This document shows, piece after piece, positions 19,878-29,412 of a DNA stretch of 64,000 bases. Location: NCBI RefSeq assembly GCF_034479615.1, contig NZ_CP140255.1, positions 4,774,001-4,838,000 on the forward strand, given 5' to 3'. Both the position numbers and the translations under genes were made by a program. The notes under the pieces were generated by a model. The model saw nothing but the letters and a program-made list of their open reading frames with translations. It did no database searches and had not been told where the DNA came from. Each line of letters begins with the position of its first letter. The first letter of the stretch is position 1. The DNA is from Vreelandella neptunia (GTDB taxonomy: Bacteria > Pseudomonadota > Gammaproteobacteria > Pseudomonadales > Halomonadaceae).

Positions 19878-20129
19878 TTATTCGAGGTTGATGTCATCTT
19901 CATCCGTAGCGGCACCGGTGGCAGCACCAACGCCACCGCCGATAACGGCGCCTTGAACGACGCTACCACCGGTTATGGCTGCGGCACCCGCGCCGACGGC
20001 AGCACCGACCCCCGCGCCGCTAGTAGCGCGCTCGCCAGTGGAAGTACCGCAGCCCGCCAAGCCAATGGTTAACGCCACCACCGCGCCGAGGGTCAATATA
20101 CGTGTCGAATTCAATACCTGAATGTGCAT
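19878..20129 (-). CDS. Small glycine-zipper lipoprotein
   Basis: An 83-residue protein with a lipoprotein signal peptide ending in the lipobox LAGC (ALTIGLAGCG) and a body rich in glycine and alanine (GAGVGAAVGAGAAAITGG), a glycine-zipper membrane segment as in YMGG/SlyB-like lipoproteins, with an acidic tail DEDDINLE. It should be anchored in the outer membrane; the role is unknown. The ATG at 20129 sits six bases after AAGGAG; longer in-frame starts lack a signal-peptide context. Confidence 0.85.
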   Translation of the reverse strand: MHIQVLNSTRILTLGAVVALTIGLAGCGTSTGERATSGAGVGAAVGAGAAAITGGSVVQGAVIGGGVGAATGAATDEDDINLE

Positions 20130-20254
20130 GGTCATCTCCTTATGGGTTACTACTCTTACACAGTAGAGAGAATTCGACTTTTTAGCCATGTTAATTATCA
20201 CTGTTCGATAACTAGCCAACTGGCCAATCAATCACGATGCAACGTTAGCCAACG

Positions 20255-21466
20255 CTAGGCTCGCTGGGCCACGGTGCCGTAGGTGCGCTTTTCCAACCAA
20301 CGCCCTGCAGCAAAAATCACCAAACCACAGAGTGCCAATCCCGCACCGACCAAGCCCGTGCTCGACCAGCTAAAGCCAGCGCTGATGGCCAGGCCAGCAA
20401 GCCACGCCCCTAAGGCATTGGCACCGTTAAAGGCCGCGTGGTTCAGTGAGGCCGCCATGGTTTGGGCATCCTCTGCCACATCCATTAAGCGGGTTTGTAA
20501 AGAAGGCGCCAGCGCCATGCTGGTACCCACCAAGCCAACAAACAGCAGCCCCGTCCAAACGTTATTCGCCGCAAAGTAAAACAGCCCCTGGATCACGCCA
20601 CACCAAAGCAGGATGGTGGGTATGGCGCGCATCAGGTTTTTATCCGCCATGCGCCCGCCAATTAAATTACCGGCAATAGAGCCCAGGCCAAAAATGACCA
20701 GCACCAGTGGCCCCAGTGCTTCGCTCATACCCGCCTGCTGGGTTAACGTCGGCATCACATAGCTAAAAATTGCGAACATGCCGCCGCAGCCGATGCAGGC
20801 AAGCGCCAGGGTGACCAACACCCGCTGCTTAAGCAGCGCGGACAGTTCACGCACCGGGCTTGCCAGGGTATCGACGGGCTGAACCGGCACATAAAGCCGA
20901 ATCAACAGGGCGGTGAGCAGCGCAATACCGCCGACACCTGCAAAGGCGATCTGCCAGCCAAAAAGGTTACCCGCCCAGGTACCCAGCGGTGCACCGATCA
21001 AAATCGCCACCGTTAAGCCCATCATCACCCGGGAAATAGCCCGCGCCCGTTGGTCTATCGGCACGGCTCCCGCCGCCACCAGCGCAGCGATGCCAAAATA
21101 GGCCCCATGGGGCAAGCCCGCCAGAAAACGCAGGCCGACGAATGACCAGAACCCCGGCGCCATGGCACTGGCAATGTTGCCCACCGCAAAGACCAGCATC
21201 AGAATGATTAACAGTGGCCGCCTAGGCACCCGCGCGGCCAGTGCCGAAATCAGCGGTGCGCCGACCACCACGCCCAGGGCGTAGCTGCTGATTGCGTAAC
21301 CCACTTGCGGCACCGTTACCGCTAAATCTCCCGCCACGCGATTCATCAGGCCCATAATGACAAACTCGCTGGTGCCTATCCCAAAGCCACCCAGCGCCAA
21401 CACAAATTCTGCCAAGCGCGGGTTACGCGCCAGCCCTTGAGACGACGATGCTGTCGAATCCTGCAT
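20255..21466 (-). CDS. MFS transporter, DHA1/AraJ-like drug or sugar efflux
   Basis: A 403-residue protein with twelve predicted membrane segments. The N-terminal signature (GFGIGTSEFVIMGLM) and the motif-A-like loop LAARVPRRPLL match the AraJ/YdhP branch of proton-driven exporters. The substrate is unknown. An AGGAGT ribosome site precedes the ATG. A perfect 7-base-arm palindrome at 21481-21500 lies just upstream and could bind a repressor. It is transcribed divergently from the AlkA-like gene. Confidence 0.9.
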   Translation of the reverse strand: MQDSTASSSQGLARNPRLAEFVLALGGFGIGTSEFVIMGLMNRVAGDLAVTVPQVGYAISSYALGVVVGAPLISALAARVPRRPLLIILMLVFAVGNIASAMAPGFWSFVGLRFLAGLPHGAYFGIAALVAAGAVPIDQRARAISRVMMGLTVAILIGAPLGTWAGNLFGWQIAFAGVGGIALLTALLIRLYVPVQPVDTLASPVRELSALLKQRVLVTLALACIGCGGMFAIFSYVMPTLTQQAGMSEALGPLVLVIFGLGSIAGNLIGGRMADKNLMRAIPTILLWCGVIQGLFYFAANNVWTGLLFVGLVGTSMALAPSLQTRLMDVAEDAQTMAASLNHAAFNGANALGAWLAGLAISAGFSWSSTGLVGAGLALCGLVIFAAGRWLEKRTYGTVAQRA

Positions 21467-21480
21467 GTTTGACTCCTAGG

Positions 21481-21500
21481 GATACCACCCCGTTGGTATC
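21481..21500. promoter_or_regulatory. Palindrome upstream of the MFS gene
   Basis: GATACCA and TGGTATC form a perfect inverted repeat with a six-base spacer, 15 bases before the MFS start codon. This position suits a repressor operator. No regulator gene lies next to it, so the binding protein is unknown. Confidence 0.45.
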
Positions 21501-21653
21501 ACGATGGCGCAAATGATCGCAGGATTAGACGAAAGTAGAAACATACTGCGTATAAAAAGTTAGCGGGCGAATGGGCTCATCCAAATGGGTTTAATCCCAT
21601 TAGTGTCCTAGCTTTGTTAGTGTACTTTTTATTTCTCAATACCCGAGACGTCC

Positions 21654-22265
21654 ATGAACCTAGATACCATCGAGCACGCCATGGCAGCACTTGCCAAGGC
21701 CGATCCGGATATAGCCCGCGCCCTGCCGCTAGTGGGGGCTCCCCCGCCTCGTGAGCGCGACAAAGGCTTTGCGACGTTCTTCTCCACCATCGTTAGCCAA
21801 CAGCTATCCACCGAAGCGGCCCGAGCGATTATGGGTCGCGTAAATACATTGTTGCCCGAGCTGCACGCCAAGGCAGTGATGGAGGTAGAGGGGCAAGCGC
21901 TGCGCGATGCAGGGCTCTCCTGGCGCAAGATCGAGTACGCCAAAGGGCTGGCAGAAGCAGAGTTGGCAGGCACTTTTAGCGCCGAGGGGCTTGAACAGCT
22001 AAGCGATGATGAAGCCATTGCCGCGATTACCGAGCTACGCGGCTTTGGCCGTTGGAGCGCCGAGATCTACCTGATGTTTTCGCTGAAACGCCCGGATATT
22101 TTCCCTGCCGATGATCTCGCCCTGCGGGTAGCGCTGGGCCGTTTAAAAGGCATGGACGACAAACCCACGCCCAAGCAGGCCCGCCAGTTGGTAGAACACT
22201 GGGCGCCCTGGCGCAGCGTGGGTTCGCTGTTTCTGTGGCACTACTATCGCGGCGAGCCGCTGTAG
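21654..22265 (+). CDS. AlkA-like DNA-3-methyladenine glycosylase (HhH-GPD)
   Basis: A 203-residue base-excision repair glycosylase. The helix-hairpin-helix (TELRGFGRWSAEIYL, residues 127-140) is followed by the catalytic aspartate region FPADDLALR (Asp153/154). The protein lacks the N-terminal domain of E. coli AlkA (282 residues), as is normal for the short AlkA-like proteins of many bacteria. It removes alkylated purines from DNA. It is divergent from the MFS gene, and 61 bases before the DUF1989 gene. Confidence 0.9.
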   Translation: MNLDTIEHAMAALAKADPDIARALPLVGAPPPRERDKGFATFFSTIVSQQLSTEAARAIMGRVNTLLPELHAKAVMEVEGQALRDAGLSWRKIEYAKGLAEAELAGTFSAEGLEQLSDDEAIAAITELRGFGRWSAEIYLMFSLKRPDIFPADDLALRVALGRLKGMDDKPTPKQARQLVEHWAPWRSVGSLFLWHYYRGEPL

Positions 22266-22326
22266 TGAATGGCCTCTTTGAGCACCAAGTGTCATCACCA
22301 CCGTTATTTACAAGGAGTCACTAACA

Positions 22327-23199
22327 ATGGCCAACCGAGCTCCAGCCTACCGCGCCAAACCAGGCTCTCCCCTTTTCGTTGACCCGGCTTTTTACAACCG
22401 GATTGCCAAAGCGACCGATCAGCGGAGGCTAATAGAAACCATAGAGGTGCCAATTCGTGATGCACGCGCCTGGAAAGTTCCAGCCGGTCACGTAATGCGC
22501 CTGTGTACTCGCCAAGGGCCTCAGGTGGGAGATTTCAATCTGTGGTCGTTGCACAACCCACGAGAACGCTTCTGGGCCTCACGCACGCGCCAGCTTCAGC
22601 GCGCTCATGTTAGCGTTCACGATCGTTTATGGTCGTCTCTTCCCTACCTTCGGCCTATGGCGACTATCACCGCCGATACCTTGGAAAACTACGGTATCGA
22701 CGAGGATGGCGGTCGTGTTCACGATCTATTGGGTACCCGCTGTGACCCTTATGTGAATCATCTGCTGACCGGTGAGGATTTCGACTTCCACTGTCACTCC
22801 AACTTAACCCGGGCCGTGGCGCCCTTCGGACTCACCGAATTTGATGTCCACGATGTGCTTAACGTCTTTCAGTGCACCGGCCTTAATGAACAGGATCAGT
22901 ACTTCATGAAGGCTTGCCCGGCCAAAGAAGGCGACTACCTGGAGCTATTTGCCGAGATTGACCTACTGTGTGCCCTCTCCTGCTGCCCAGGCGGCGATCT
23001 ATCGGTGGATCTATGGGGCAGTGACGCCACCGATGACGACCTGTTGGCCACCTGTCACCCCATCGGCATCGAGATCTACGCCCTTGATGACGCACTGCTA
23101 GAGGGCTGGTCACCGCCGACATCACCTAACTATCGCGGCAACCATGGTGTAAGGCCGCCTGAAGAGGATTGGAACGCCAAACGCAATAATTGCTGCTGA
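22327..23199 (+). CDS. DUF1989 / urea carboxylase-associated family protein
   Basis: A 290-residue protein of the DUF1989 family, members of which sit near urea carboxylase genes. It has family blocks GDFNLWSLHNPRERFWASRT, FDFHCHSNLTRA, FQCTGLNEQDQYF and ALSCCPGGDLS, with clustered His and Cys that suggest a metal site. No urea carboxylase or allophanate hydrolase gene is in the window, so its role here is open; it might act in amine or urea-like nitrogen metabolism. The ATG follows an AAGGAG site. Confidence 0.85.
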   Translation: MANRAPAYRAKPGSPLFVDPAFYNRIAKATDQRRLIETIEVPIRDARAWKVPAGHVMRLCTRQGPQVGDFNLWSLHNPRERFWASRTRQLQRAHVSVHDRLWSSLPYLRPMATITADTLENYGIDEDGGRVHDLLGTRCDPYVNHLLTGEDFDFHCHSNLTRAVAPFGLTEFDVHDVLNVFQCTGLNEQDQYFMKACPAKEGDYLELFAEIDLLCALSCCPGGDLSVDLWGSDATDDDLLATCHPIGIEIYALDDALLEGWSPPTSPNYRGNHGVRPPEEDWNAKRNNCC

Positions 23200-23207
23200 C
23201 ACTGCCT

Positions 23208-24083
23208 TTATGCGTCGAGCCCGCCAAATTTGCCGTTCTGATAGTCCTCGACCGCCTGAACGATCTCTTCGCGGGTATTCATCACGAAGGGCCCGTGGGA
23301 ATAGACCGGCTCATCGATCACCTCGCCATGGCCAAACAGCAGGCGCGCGTCGCTGTTAGCTTCGATGTCGAGGCTATCACCATCGCGATCTACTTCAATC
23401 AGATGATGGGCCTTAACGGGTTCGCCACCTACGGTGACATCGCCATCCACCACGTAGAGAAATACCTGTCGACCTGGCGCCACGGGCAGTTGCTCGTGGC
23501 TACCGGCAGGCAGCCGCAGCGTCGACATAAATACGCCGGTTAGCGTGTCGATAGGGCCAGCATTACCCTGCCACTCGCCTGAGATCAGGTTCAACTCACC
23601 ACCACCCGGCAGCTTAATAGCAGGAATGGATTCTCGTTGCAGCCCTACGTAGCGCGGCTCGCTCATTTTCAAGTGCGACGGTAGGTTGACCCACAGCTGC
23701 AGAATCTCCAACGGGCCACCGTCGCGCAGAAACTCCTCTGGCGAAATTTCCGCATGCACAATGCCGCTGCCCGCAGTCATCCACTGCACGCCGCCCGCAT
23801 TGATCACGCTTTGATGCTTGGCGCTATCGGCATGGGCCAATGAGCCTTCCAGTATAAAGGTGACCGTTTCAAAGCCCCGGTGTGGGTGCGGGCCAAACGG
23901 CAGGCCACGATTATTGGCCGGATAAGTCTGCGGGCCGTGGTGGTTAAGAAACAGGAATGGATCGAGCTGTTCAAGCTGCGGCCCCGGCAGCGGGCGCCGG
24001 GTAACTAAATCGCCGATATCATCGCGCTTGGCCGGGTGCTGGGCGATCACGCGACGTGCTGATTGAATAGTGTCTGATGGCAT
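23208..24083 (-). CDS. Pirin family protein
   Basis: A 291-residue bicupin. The metal-binding motif FGPHPHRGFETVTFILEGSLAHADS and GIVHAEISP give the His/His/His/Glu set of pirins, so the iron site looks complete. Bacterial pirins include quercetin 2,3-dioxygenase-like enzymes and redox regulators; the substrate cannot be read here. Its stop lies nine bases from the convergent DUF1989 stop. Confidence 0.93.
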   Translation of the reverse strand: MPSDTIQSARRVIAQHPAKRDDIGDLVTRRPLPGPQLEQLDPFLFLNHHGPQTYPANNRGLPFGPHPHRGFETVTFILEGSLAHADSAKHQSVINAGGVQWMTAGSGIVHAEISPEEFLRDGGPLEILQLWVNLPSHLKMSEPRYVGLQRESIPAIKLPGGGELNLISGEWQGNAGPIDTLTGVFMSTLRLPAGSHEQLPVAPGRQVFLYVVDGDVTVGGEPVKAHHLIEVDRDGDSLDIEANSDARLLFGHGEVIDEPVYSHGPFVMNTREEIVQAVEDYQNGKFGGLDA

Positions 24084-24195
24084 AGCTTACTCCTTATCAA
24101 TACGCCCAGCGTAAAACCTCAACCCGCAGATGAGGAGCGAATAATTTGCCTCGTTTCATTGAAGGAAATTGTTATTAAACGTCTCTGCGGTTTCC

Positions 24196-25236
<1,041 letters not shown>

Positions 25237-25297
25237 AAAGAATTCCTAACCTATATCGTTTTTTACTTTATAAAGTCTTGCGCGGATAAGAAGCAAA

Positions 25298-25894
25298 TTA
25301 TTGGCCGCTAACGCTTAACCGCCCCACGACCTGCATCTCATCACCCGCTGGGCGCACCACAATCATTTCTCCCGAGCCCGCACCGCTACCCACCAATGCC
25401 GTGATATTTACCTGATGGGTGACTAGCAGCAAATTGCCCGGCCCCTGCCATGCGGCAATCTGCTCTTGGGCGGTTTGAGTGATTGACGTCTGATCACCGC
25501 GCCCGCGAAAGAAAGAGTCCAGCCAGGGAGTAGGCTCCACAGGCCCCAACGCCATTAACTCGGCGGTATCCAGCGCACGACACCAGCTTGATGAGTAAAC
25601 CGCCGCAATGGGAATATCCCGCGCACGAAACGCACGCCCAGCGGCTTGCGCCTGAGCGCGACCAGCCGCAGAGAGATTGCGCTGAGTCTCGCAACTGCCA
25701 CGCTCAAACCCGGGCGGGTCACCAATGCCAGGGGCCAGGGAGTGGCGCATGAGAATCACTAAACCGCCCTCCTGTAGCGCCCGCCAGGTTGCCTCGTTTG
25801 CCTGGGCAGTGGTCGAGAATATGCTCGACATAGCGAGCAGCAGGGCTAACGTGAGGTAGCGTAGGGTTGGCATGGGGAGGCGTCCGCTAATCAC
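25298..25894 (-). CDS. Exported histidine phosphatase family protein
   Basis: A 198-residue protein with an N-terminal signal peptide (LRYLTLALLLAMSSIFSTTAQA) and a histidine phosphatase domain: the phospho-acceptor motif LMRHSLAPG, the YSSSWCRALDTAEL segment, and VTHQVNIT near the end. It probably dephosphorylates an unknown substrate in the periplasm, as in the Ais/SixA-like group. The start is uncertain: the GTG at 25894 and the ATG at 25873 both lack a clear ribosome site, and the shorter form already contains the signal peptide. Confidence 0.85.
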   Translation of the reverse strand: MISGRLPMPTLRYLTLALLLAMSSIFSTTAQANEATWRALQEGGLVILMRHSLAPGIGDPPGFERGSCETQRNLSAAGRAQAQAAGRAFRARDIPIAAVYSSSWCRALDTAELMALGPVEPTPWLDSFFRGRGDQTSITQTAQEQIAAWQGPGNLLLVTHQVNITALVGSGAGSGEMIVVRPAGDEMQVVGRLSVSGQ

Positions 25895-25950
25895 TATAAG
25901 AAGGCAACTGCGCTGAGGGCTTCATAGCCTATTGAGCAGGGTGAAGCGGG

Positions 25951-26622
25951 CTACGAGTAGAGTCGCCCGACCAACTCGGTGCGGTTGGTGACATCGAATT
26001 TACGATACAGATGATCGAGGTGGGTCTTGATCGTGGAGGGCGCAATGCCGAGCTCACGCGCCATGACCTTATTGCTCAAACCCTGGCGTACCAGCGGCAA
26101 AAGCTGCGCCTCACGCTCGGTCAACGGCCTGTGGTGGAGTTCGGCCTGCGCCGGGGCAATCTCACTGGCGCGGGTCGAGACGGCCAGCTGCAGCATTTCC
26201 TGAAGCGATTGCAGCGTGTTCAGTTCCTGGGGGGTAAAACTCCCGAAGCGTGATTTGCGCAGCAACGACATGCCCATCACCGGGCGGTTCCGGCGGTAGA
26301 ACATGACTTCGGTTACATCCACGACATCGTGCTGGCTCAGAAACGTCTGATACCCCTCATTACGCTGTTTCGATTGAAGCGCCTGGGCATCGCGCAGTGA
26401 CACGACACCTCGGCCGATCTGCTGGCAGTAACCGGGCTGAAGCGGGTCAAGGTGCCGGTAGCGGCGCAGGTAGCTGTCGTGCATCTGCGTGGGATCGCCG
26501 TAAAGCTGGAAATCAAACGCACTCAGTCCGTCGTCGATATGGTAGAACGCTGCCAGCGAAGCGGGCACGGCACGGGTGAAGGCGTTCAGACAGTAGACAC
26601 CCAGTTCCTGGGGAGACTGCAT
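25951..26622 (-). CDS. LuxR family transcriptional regulator of the amine cluster
   Basis: A 223-residue regulator with a C-terminal LuxR helix-turn-helix (LTEREAQLLPLVRQGLSNKV and IAPSTIKTHLDHLYRKF) preceded by a roughly 150-residue sensing domain without a clear receiver or autoinducer signature; a GAF-like ligand domain is possible. The ATG at 26622 is chosen because upstream codons lie inside a leader with a long inverted repeat. It is the last gene of the MoaF-SDR-SDR-LuxR minus-strand group, so it is the likely pathway-specific regulator. Confidence 0.88.
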   Translation of the reverse strand: MQSPQELGVYCLNAFTRAVPASLAAFYHIDDGLSAFDFQLYGDPTQMHDSYLRRYRHLDPLQPGYCQQIGRGVVSLRDAQALQSKQRNEGYQTFLSQHDVVDVTEVMFYRRNRPVMGMSLLRKSRFGSFTPQELNTLQSLQEMLQLAVSTRASEIAPAQAELHHRPLTEREAQLLPLVRQGLSNKVMARELGIAPSTIKTHLDHLYRKFDVTNRTELVGRLYS

Positions 26623-26627
26623 GGCTA

Positions 26628-26670
26628 GCCGACTCCATGTTGATTGATACCTCCAACATAGCGAGTCGGC
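26628..26670. repeat. Bulged inverted repeat in the LuxR gene leader
   Basis: The arms are GCCGACTC plus ATGTTG on the left and CAACAT plus GAGTCGGC on the right, with short bulges and an 11-base loop. It ends six bases before the start codon of the LuxR gene. It could be an autoregulatory operator or a leader hairpin that limits translation. Confidence 0.55.
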
Positions 26671-26715
26671 CGTGTGCAAGCAACGGAAATTTGTTGCCCA
26701 ATGACCCATAGTGGC

Positions 26716-27486
26716 TCAGTCGAGCGCGGTCACGCTTTCCGGCAGCAGAGCGCCGCCATCGACGATGATGGTCTGGCCAGTGATGTACTTGGCCAGATCA
26801 GAGCCCAGAAACAGCATGGCGTTGGCGATGTCCTCCGGTGCCCCCAGGTGGCCCAGCGGAATGCCGCGCTCGAGGCGCTGGCTGTGCTCGTCGTCACCGA
26901 GGTTGTCCATCGCCGGGGTGCGGATCATGCCCGGCTCGACGCCGTTGATGCGGATGCCCAAACCGCCCATTTCCAGTGCGGTGTTGCGGATGAAGCCGTT
27001 AACCGCGGCCTTGGACGCGGCATAATGGGTCAGCCCCGGATACGCGACCCGATTGCCGGTGACCGAGGAAGTACACAGGATCACGCCCTGCCCCTTCTGC
27101 TTGAAAGAAGGCAGCAGCGCTTGTGTCATCCAGAACAGCGACTGCACGTTAACGGCGAAGGTGCGTTCGACCTGGTCAAGGGTGAGATCTTCAAAGGGCG
27201 TGAGCGGAAAGTAGCCCGCGTTGTGCACCAGCACGTCGATGGGGTCGCTGACCGCTATCATGGCGCGTGTGGTGGCCTCATCGGAGAGATCCACGGCGTA
27301 AGCCTGAACCCGATGACCCTCAGCCGTGAGCTTTTCAGCTACCCGCGTGGCCTGGTCGCCGTTGATGTCGGCCAGCGTGACGCGGGCACCGGCCTCGGCA
27401 AAACGGGTCACGATAGCCTCGCCGATGCCCTGGGCACCGCCGGTGACCAGTACGTGCTGGCCGCTGTAATCGATACGAATACTCAT
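26716..27486 (-). CDS. SDR family oxidoreductase (first of two)
   Basis: A 256-residue classical short-chain dehydrogenase. The cofactor motif is LVTGGAQGIGEA (residues 13-24), with the NAG motif at 89-91 (VHNAGY) and the catalytic triad Ser141, Tyr155, Lys159 in HYAASKAA. Asp40 after the second strand (VTLADI) suggests NAD preference. It probably oxidises an alcohol or hydroxy intermediate of the amine pathway. A very strong hairpin lies between it and the upstream SDR gene. Confidence 0.93.
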   Translation of the reverse strand: MSIRIDYSGQHVLVTGGAQGIGEAIVTRFAEAGARVTLADINGDQATRVAEKLTAEGHRVQAYAVDLSDEATTRAMIAVSDPIDVLVHNAGYFPLTPFEDLTLDQVERTFAVNVQSLFWMTQALLPSFKQKGQGVILCTSSVTGNRVAYPGLTHYAASKAAVNGFIRNTALEMGGLGIRINGVEPGMIRTPAMDNLGDDEHSQRLERGIPLGHLGAPEDIANAMLFLGSDLAKYITGQTIIVDGGALLPESVTALD

Positions 27487-27507
27487 GAACGGACTCCATT
27501 GATCCGG

Positions 27508-27547
27508 GACAGGGCAACCGGGCCATGGGCAGCCCGGTCGCCCTGTC
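27508..27547. repeat. Strong hairpin between the two SDR genes
   Basis: Two 16-base arms (27508-27523 and 27532-27547) are inverted with a single mismatch and an eight-base loop. No T-run follows on the minus strand, so simple rho-independent termination is unlikely. It fits an mRNA-stabilising or processing hairpin inside the operon, or a repeated operator. Confidence 0.6.
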
Positions 27548-27552
27548 GTCTC

Positions 27553-28341
27553 CTAGAGGGCCTCGAAAGCGAGGGTGGGGGTGTCGACGATATGCGAGCC
27601 GCCGTCGGCCATGATCATGCTGCCGGTAATGATGGCGGAGGCCGGGCTGATCAGAAAGTGACAGACCTCGGCGATTTCGTGGGCACTGGCTGGCCGCCGC
27701 AGGGGCACGTGCTGCGTCACACGGGCGTAGGCATCATCGAGGGACTCGCTGTAGTGCGCCATCAGCGGCTGCATTTCTTCATCGGCCATGGGCGTTCGAA
27801 TCCACCCCGGGCAGACACAGTTGACCCTCACGCCCTGAGGGCCGAAGTCACGAGCCATGGAACGTGTCAGACCCACAATCGCGTGCTTGGCGGTGGTGTA
27901 GCCGCAGACCTCACCACCGGCCTGAAACGAAGCCAACGACCCCAGCAACACCATGGTGCCCTGCTGCTTGATCAGGTGTGGCAGACAGGCGCGTGCGCTG
28001 TAGAAGGCGGTATCCAGATTGAGACGCATCGATTGATGCCAGTCATCGTCGGACATCTCGGTGGCCGTGCCGAGGCCGTGGCCCCCCGCGCTGCAGATCA
28101 GGCTGTCGATCCGGCCATAGGCCTCGAGAATGCGCTGGCAGAACCCCTCCCACTCGGTGGCGCTGGCGGCGTCGCCGGCGAGCACCAGCCCGCCGGTGTC
28201 CGCCGCCAGCGCCTCAAGAGGTGCCTTGCGACGTCCAATCAATACGACGTTATGGCCAAGCGCGGCCTGCTGACGCGCGCAGGCTTCACCCACGCCGGTG
28301 CCGGCGCCGGTGATGACGACGGTTTTGGTATCAGAGGTCAT
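27553..28341 (-). CDS. SDR family oxidoreductase (second of two)
   Basis: A 262-residue short-chain dehydrogenase with VVITGAGTGVGEA (residues 8-20), SAGG at 84-87, and the catalytic residues Ser135, Tyr148, Lys152 (CGYTTAKHA). Arg37-38 after the second strand (VVLIGRRKA) hints at NADP use, unlike its neighbour, so the two may act in different steps. The ATG at 28341 overlaps the MoaF stop by 11 bases, indicating coupling; a longer frame upstream to 28461 runs inside the MoaF gene and is not credible. Confidence 0.92.
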   Translation of the reverse strand: MTSDTKTVVITGAGTGVGEACARQQAALGHNVVLIGRRKAPLEALAADTGGLVLAGDAASATEWEGFCQRILEAYGRIDSLICSAGGHGLGTATEMSDDDWHQSMRLNLDTAFYSARACLPHLIKQQGTMVLLGSLASFQAGGEVCGYTTAKHAIVGLTRSMARDFGPQGVRVNCVCPGWIRTPMADEEMQPLMAHYSESLDDAYARVTQHVPLRRPASAHEIAEVCHFLISPASAIITGSMIMADGGSHIVDTPTLAFEAL

Positions 28342-29149
28342 CGGGGTACTCCGTATCGGCCAGGCGCTGACAGTAAGAAGCCATCGGGAAGTTGGCCAGC
28401 GGCGCGTCTTCGGTATCACCAACGCCGAAGATCTTGCCGTCGCTGCGGTGATTCTGTTCATCGATCATGACGATGCCGAGCGTCGGGACGATCTTCTCGC
28501 GCCAGATGAACAGATAAAGCTCATCGGCAATCTTGTAATAGTGGCAGGCATCAGTGTCGCACAGCCCCTGCTCCACGCCTTTCAGGCAGTGCCAGGTGTA
28601 GAAGTTCTCGTTCAGATAGGTATGTTCGTACACCTCGGTCGGACTGTAACGGTAGAGGTTGCGCACCCCGATCAGCTCGTCGGTCTTGGCATGCGGGCAG
28701 GCGCCGTCGCTGTAGGGTTTGTTCACCGCGCCGTGGCTGATGTCGACCTTGACGTCGGTCAGCGGGCGGCCGCCCAGTGCGCGCTCATAGAGGCCGGTTT
28801 TGATGACATCAAACGTGGGCAAGGTGCCGATGACCTGAGTGTAGCTGTCAGTCAGGGTATCCAGCACCACGGTGTACGAAGTCGCCGGACGGGTGCGTTC
28901 ATCCAGCCAGTCAAGCAGATAGACACGTTCACGTAACGATGTGATGCGCACCTTGACCGCCTCGCCGCCATCGATGGCCAGCTGATCCTGATCGAACTCG
29001 ATACGGCGAACACTGCCGTCGGCGGCGTGCAGTTCAACCTGCTTGCCGGTGAGGTCTGCCGAGTTGTCCAGCGCATAGGAACCCGTCGCGAAGCCCTTTT
29101 CAAGGCCAGCAACCGAGATCCAGTCAGTGTGGGAAGGAGTTGTTGTCAT
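28331..29149 (-). CDS. MoaF family protein
   Basis: A 272-residue protein matching the MoaF family, with the C-terminal block RYSPTEVYEHTYLNENFYTW and WHCLKGVEQGLCDTD, and the IADELYLFIWREKIVPTL strand set typical of a lipocalin-like fold. As I recall, MoaF is named from the monoamine regulon of Klebsiella, not from molybdopterin synthesis, although it is often annotated as a molybdenum cofactor protein. It may bind an amine-derived intermediate. The ATG at 29149 follows AGGAGA. It is the first gene of its operon and divergent from the APC permease. Confidence 0.8.
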   Translation of the reverse strand: MTTTPSHTDWISVAGLEKGFATGSYALDNSADLTGKQVELHAADGSVRRIEFDQDQLAIDGGEAVKVRITSLRERVYLLDWLDERTRPATSYTVVLDTLTDSYTQVIGTLPTFDVIKTGLYERALGGRPLTDVKVDISHGAVNKPYSDGACPHAKTDELIGVRNLYRYSPTEVYEHTYLNENFYTWHCLKGVEQGLCDTDACHYYKIADELYLFIWREKIVPTLGIVMIDEQNHRSDGKIFGVGDTEDAPLANFPMASYCQRLADTEYPDDL

Positions 29150-29412
29150 GGGGTTGTCTCCTGAGACAGGGGTAAGGTGTAAGGCAACCAATGGCCACGT
29201 ACATTTTTATCGTCGGCGCTGTTAAGCCGCCTGGGTATCCCCCGGATGGGGGAGGCCGGCCGTGATACAGGAGAGTTAAGACAGAAGTAGGCAGGCAGGG
29301 GAAAATTTCTGGCAGAAGAGAACAAGAATGGTCGGTGAGTAAGGTGCAGATTGGATATCAGGTTGTCCGTGTCAACCAAACAAGAATTCAACCGGCCAGG
29401 AGATTACTCATC
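29150..29412. promoter_or_regulatory. Divergent promoter region between moaF-like and permease genes
   Basis: This 263-base spacer must carry the promoters for the minus-strand MoaF-SDR-SDR-LuxR group and the plus-strand permease-P450 group. It contains a compact hairpin TCCCCC-GGAT-GGGGGA at 29238-29253 directly followed by GGCCGGCC. I see no unambiguous -35/-10 pair. It is the best candidate for LuxR-regulator binding. Confidence 0.5.

Noticed and set aside
26674-28470. A 598-residue plus-strand open frame opposite the LuxR gene and both SDR genes
   Set aside because: It runs antisense to three well-formed genes, has low-complexity composition and no recognisable family motif; GC-rich DNA gives long antisense frames.
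29255-29262. GGCCGGCC motif in the divergent promoter region
   Set aside because: An eight-base GC palindrome is common in GC-rich DNA and has no known regulatory meaning here.
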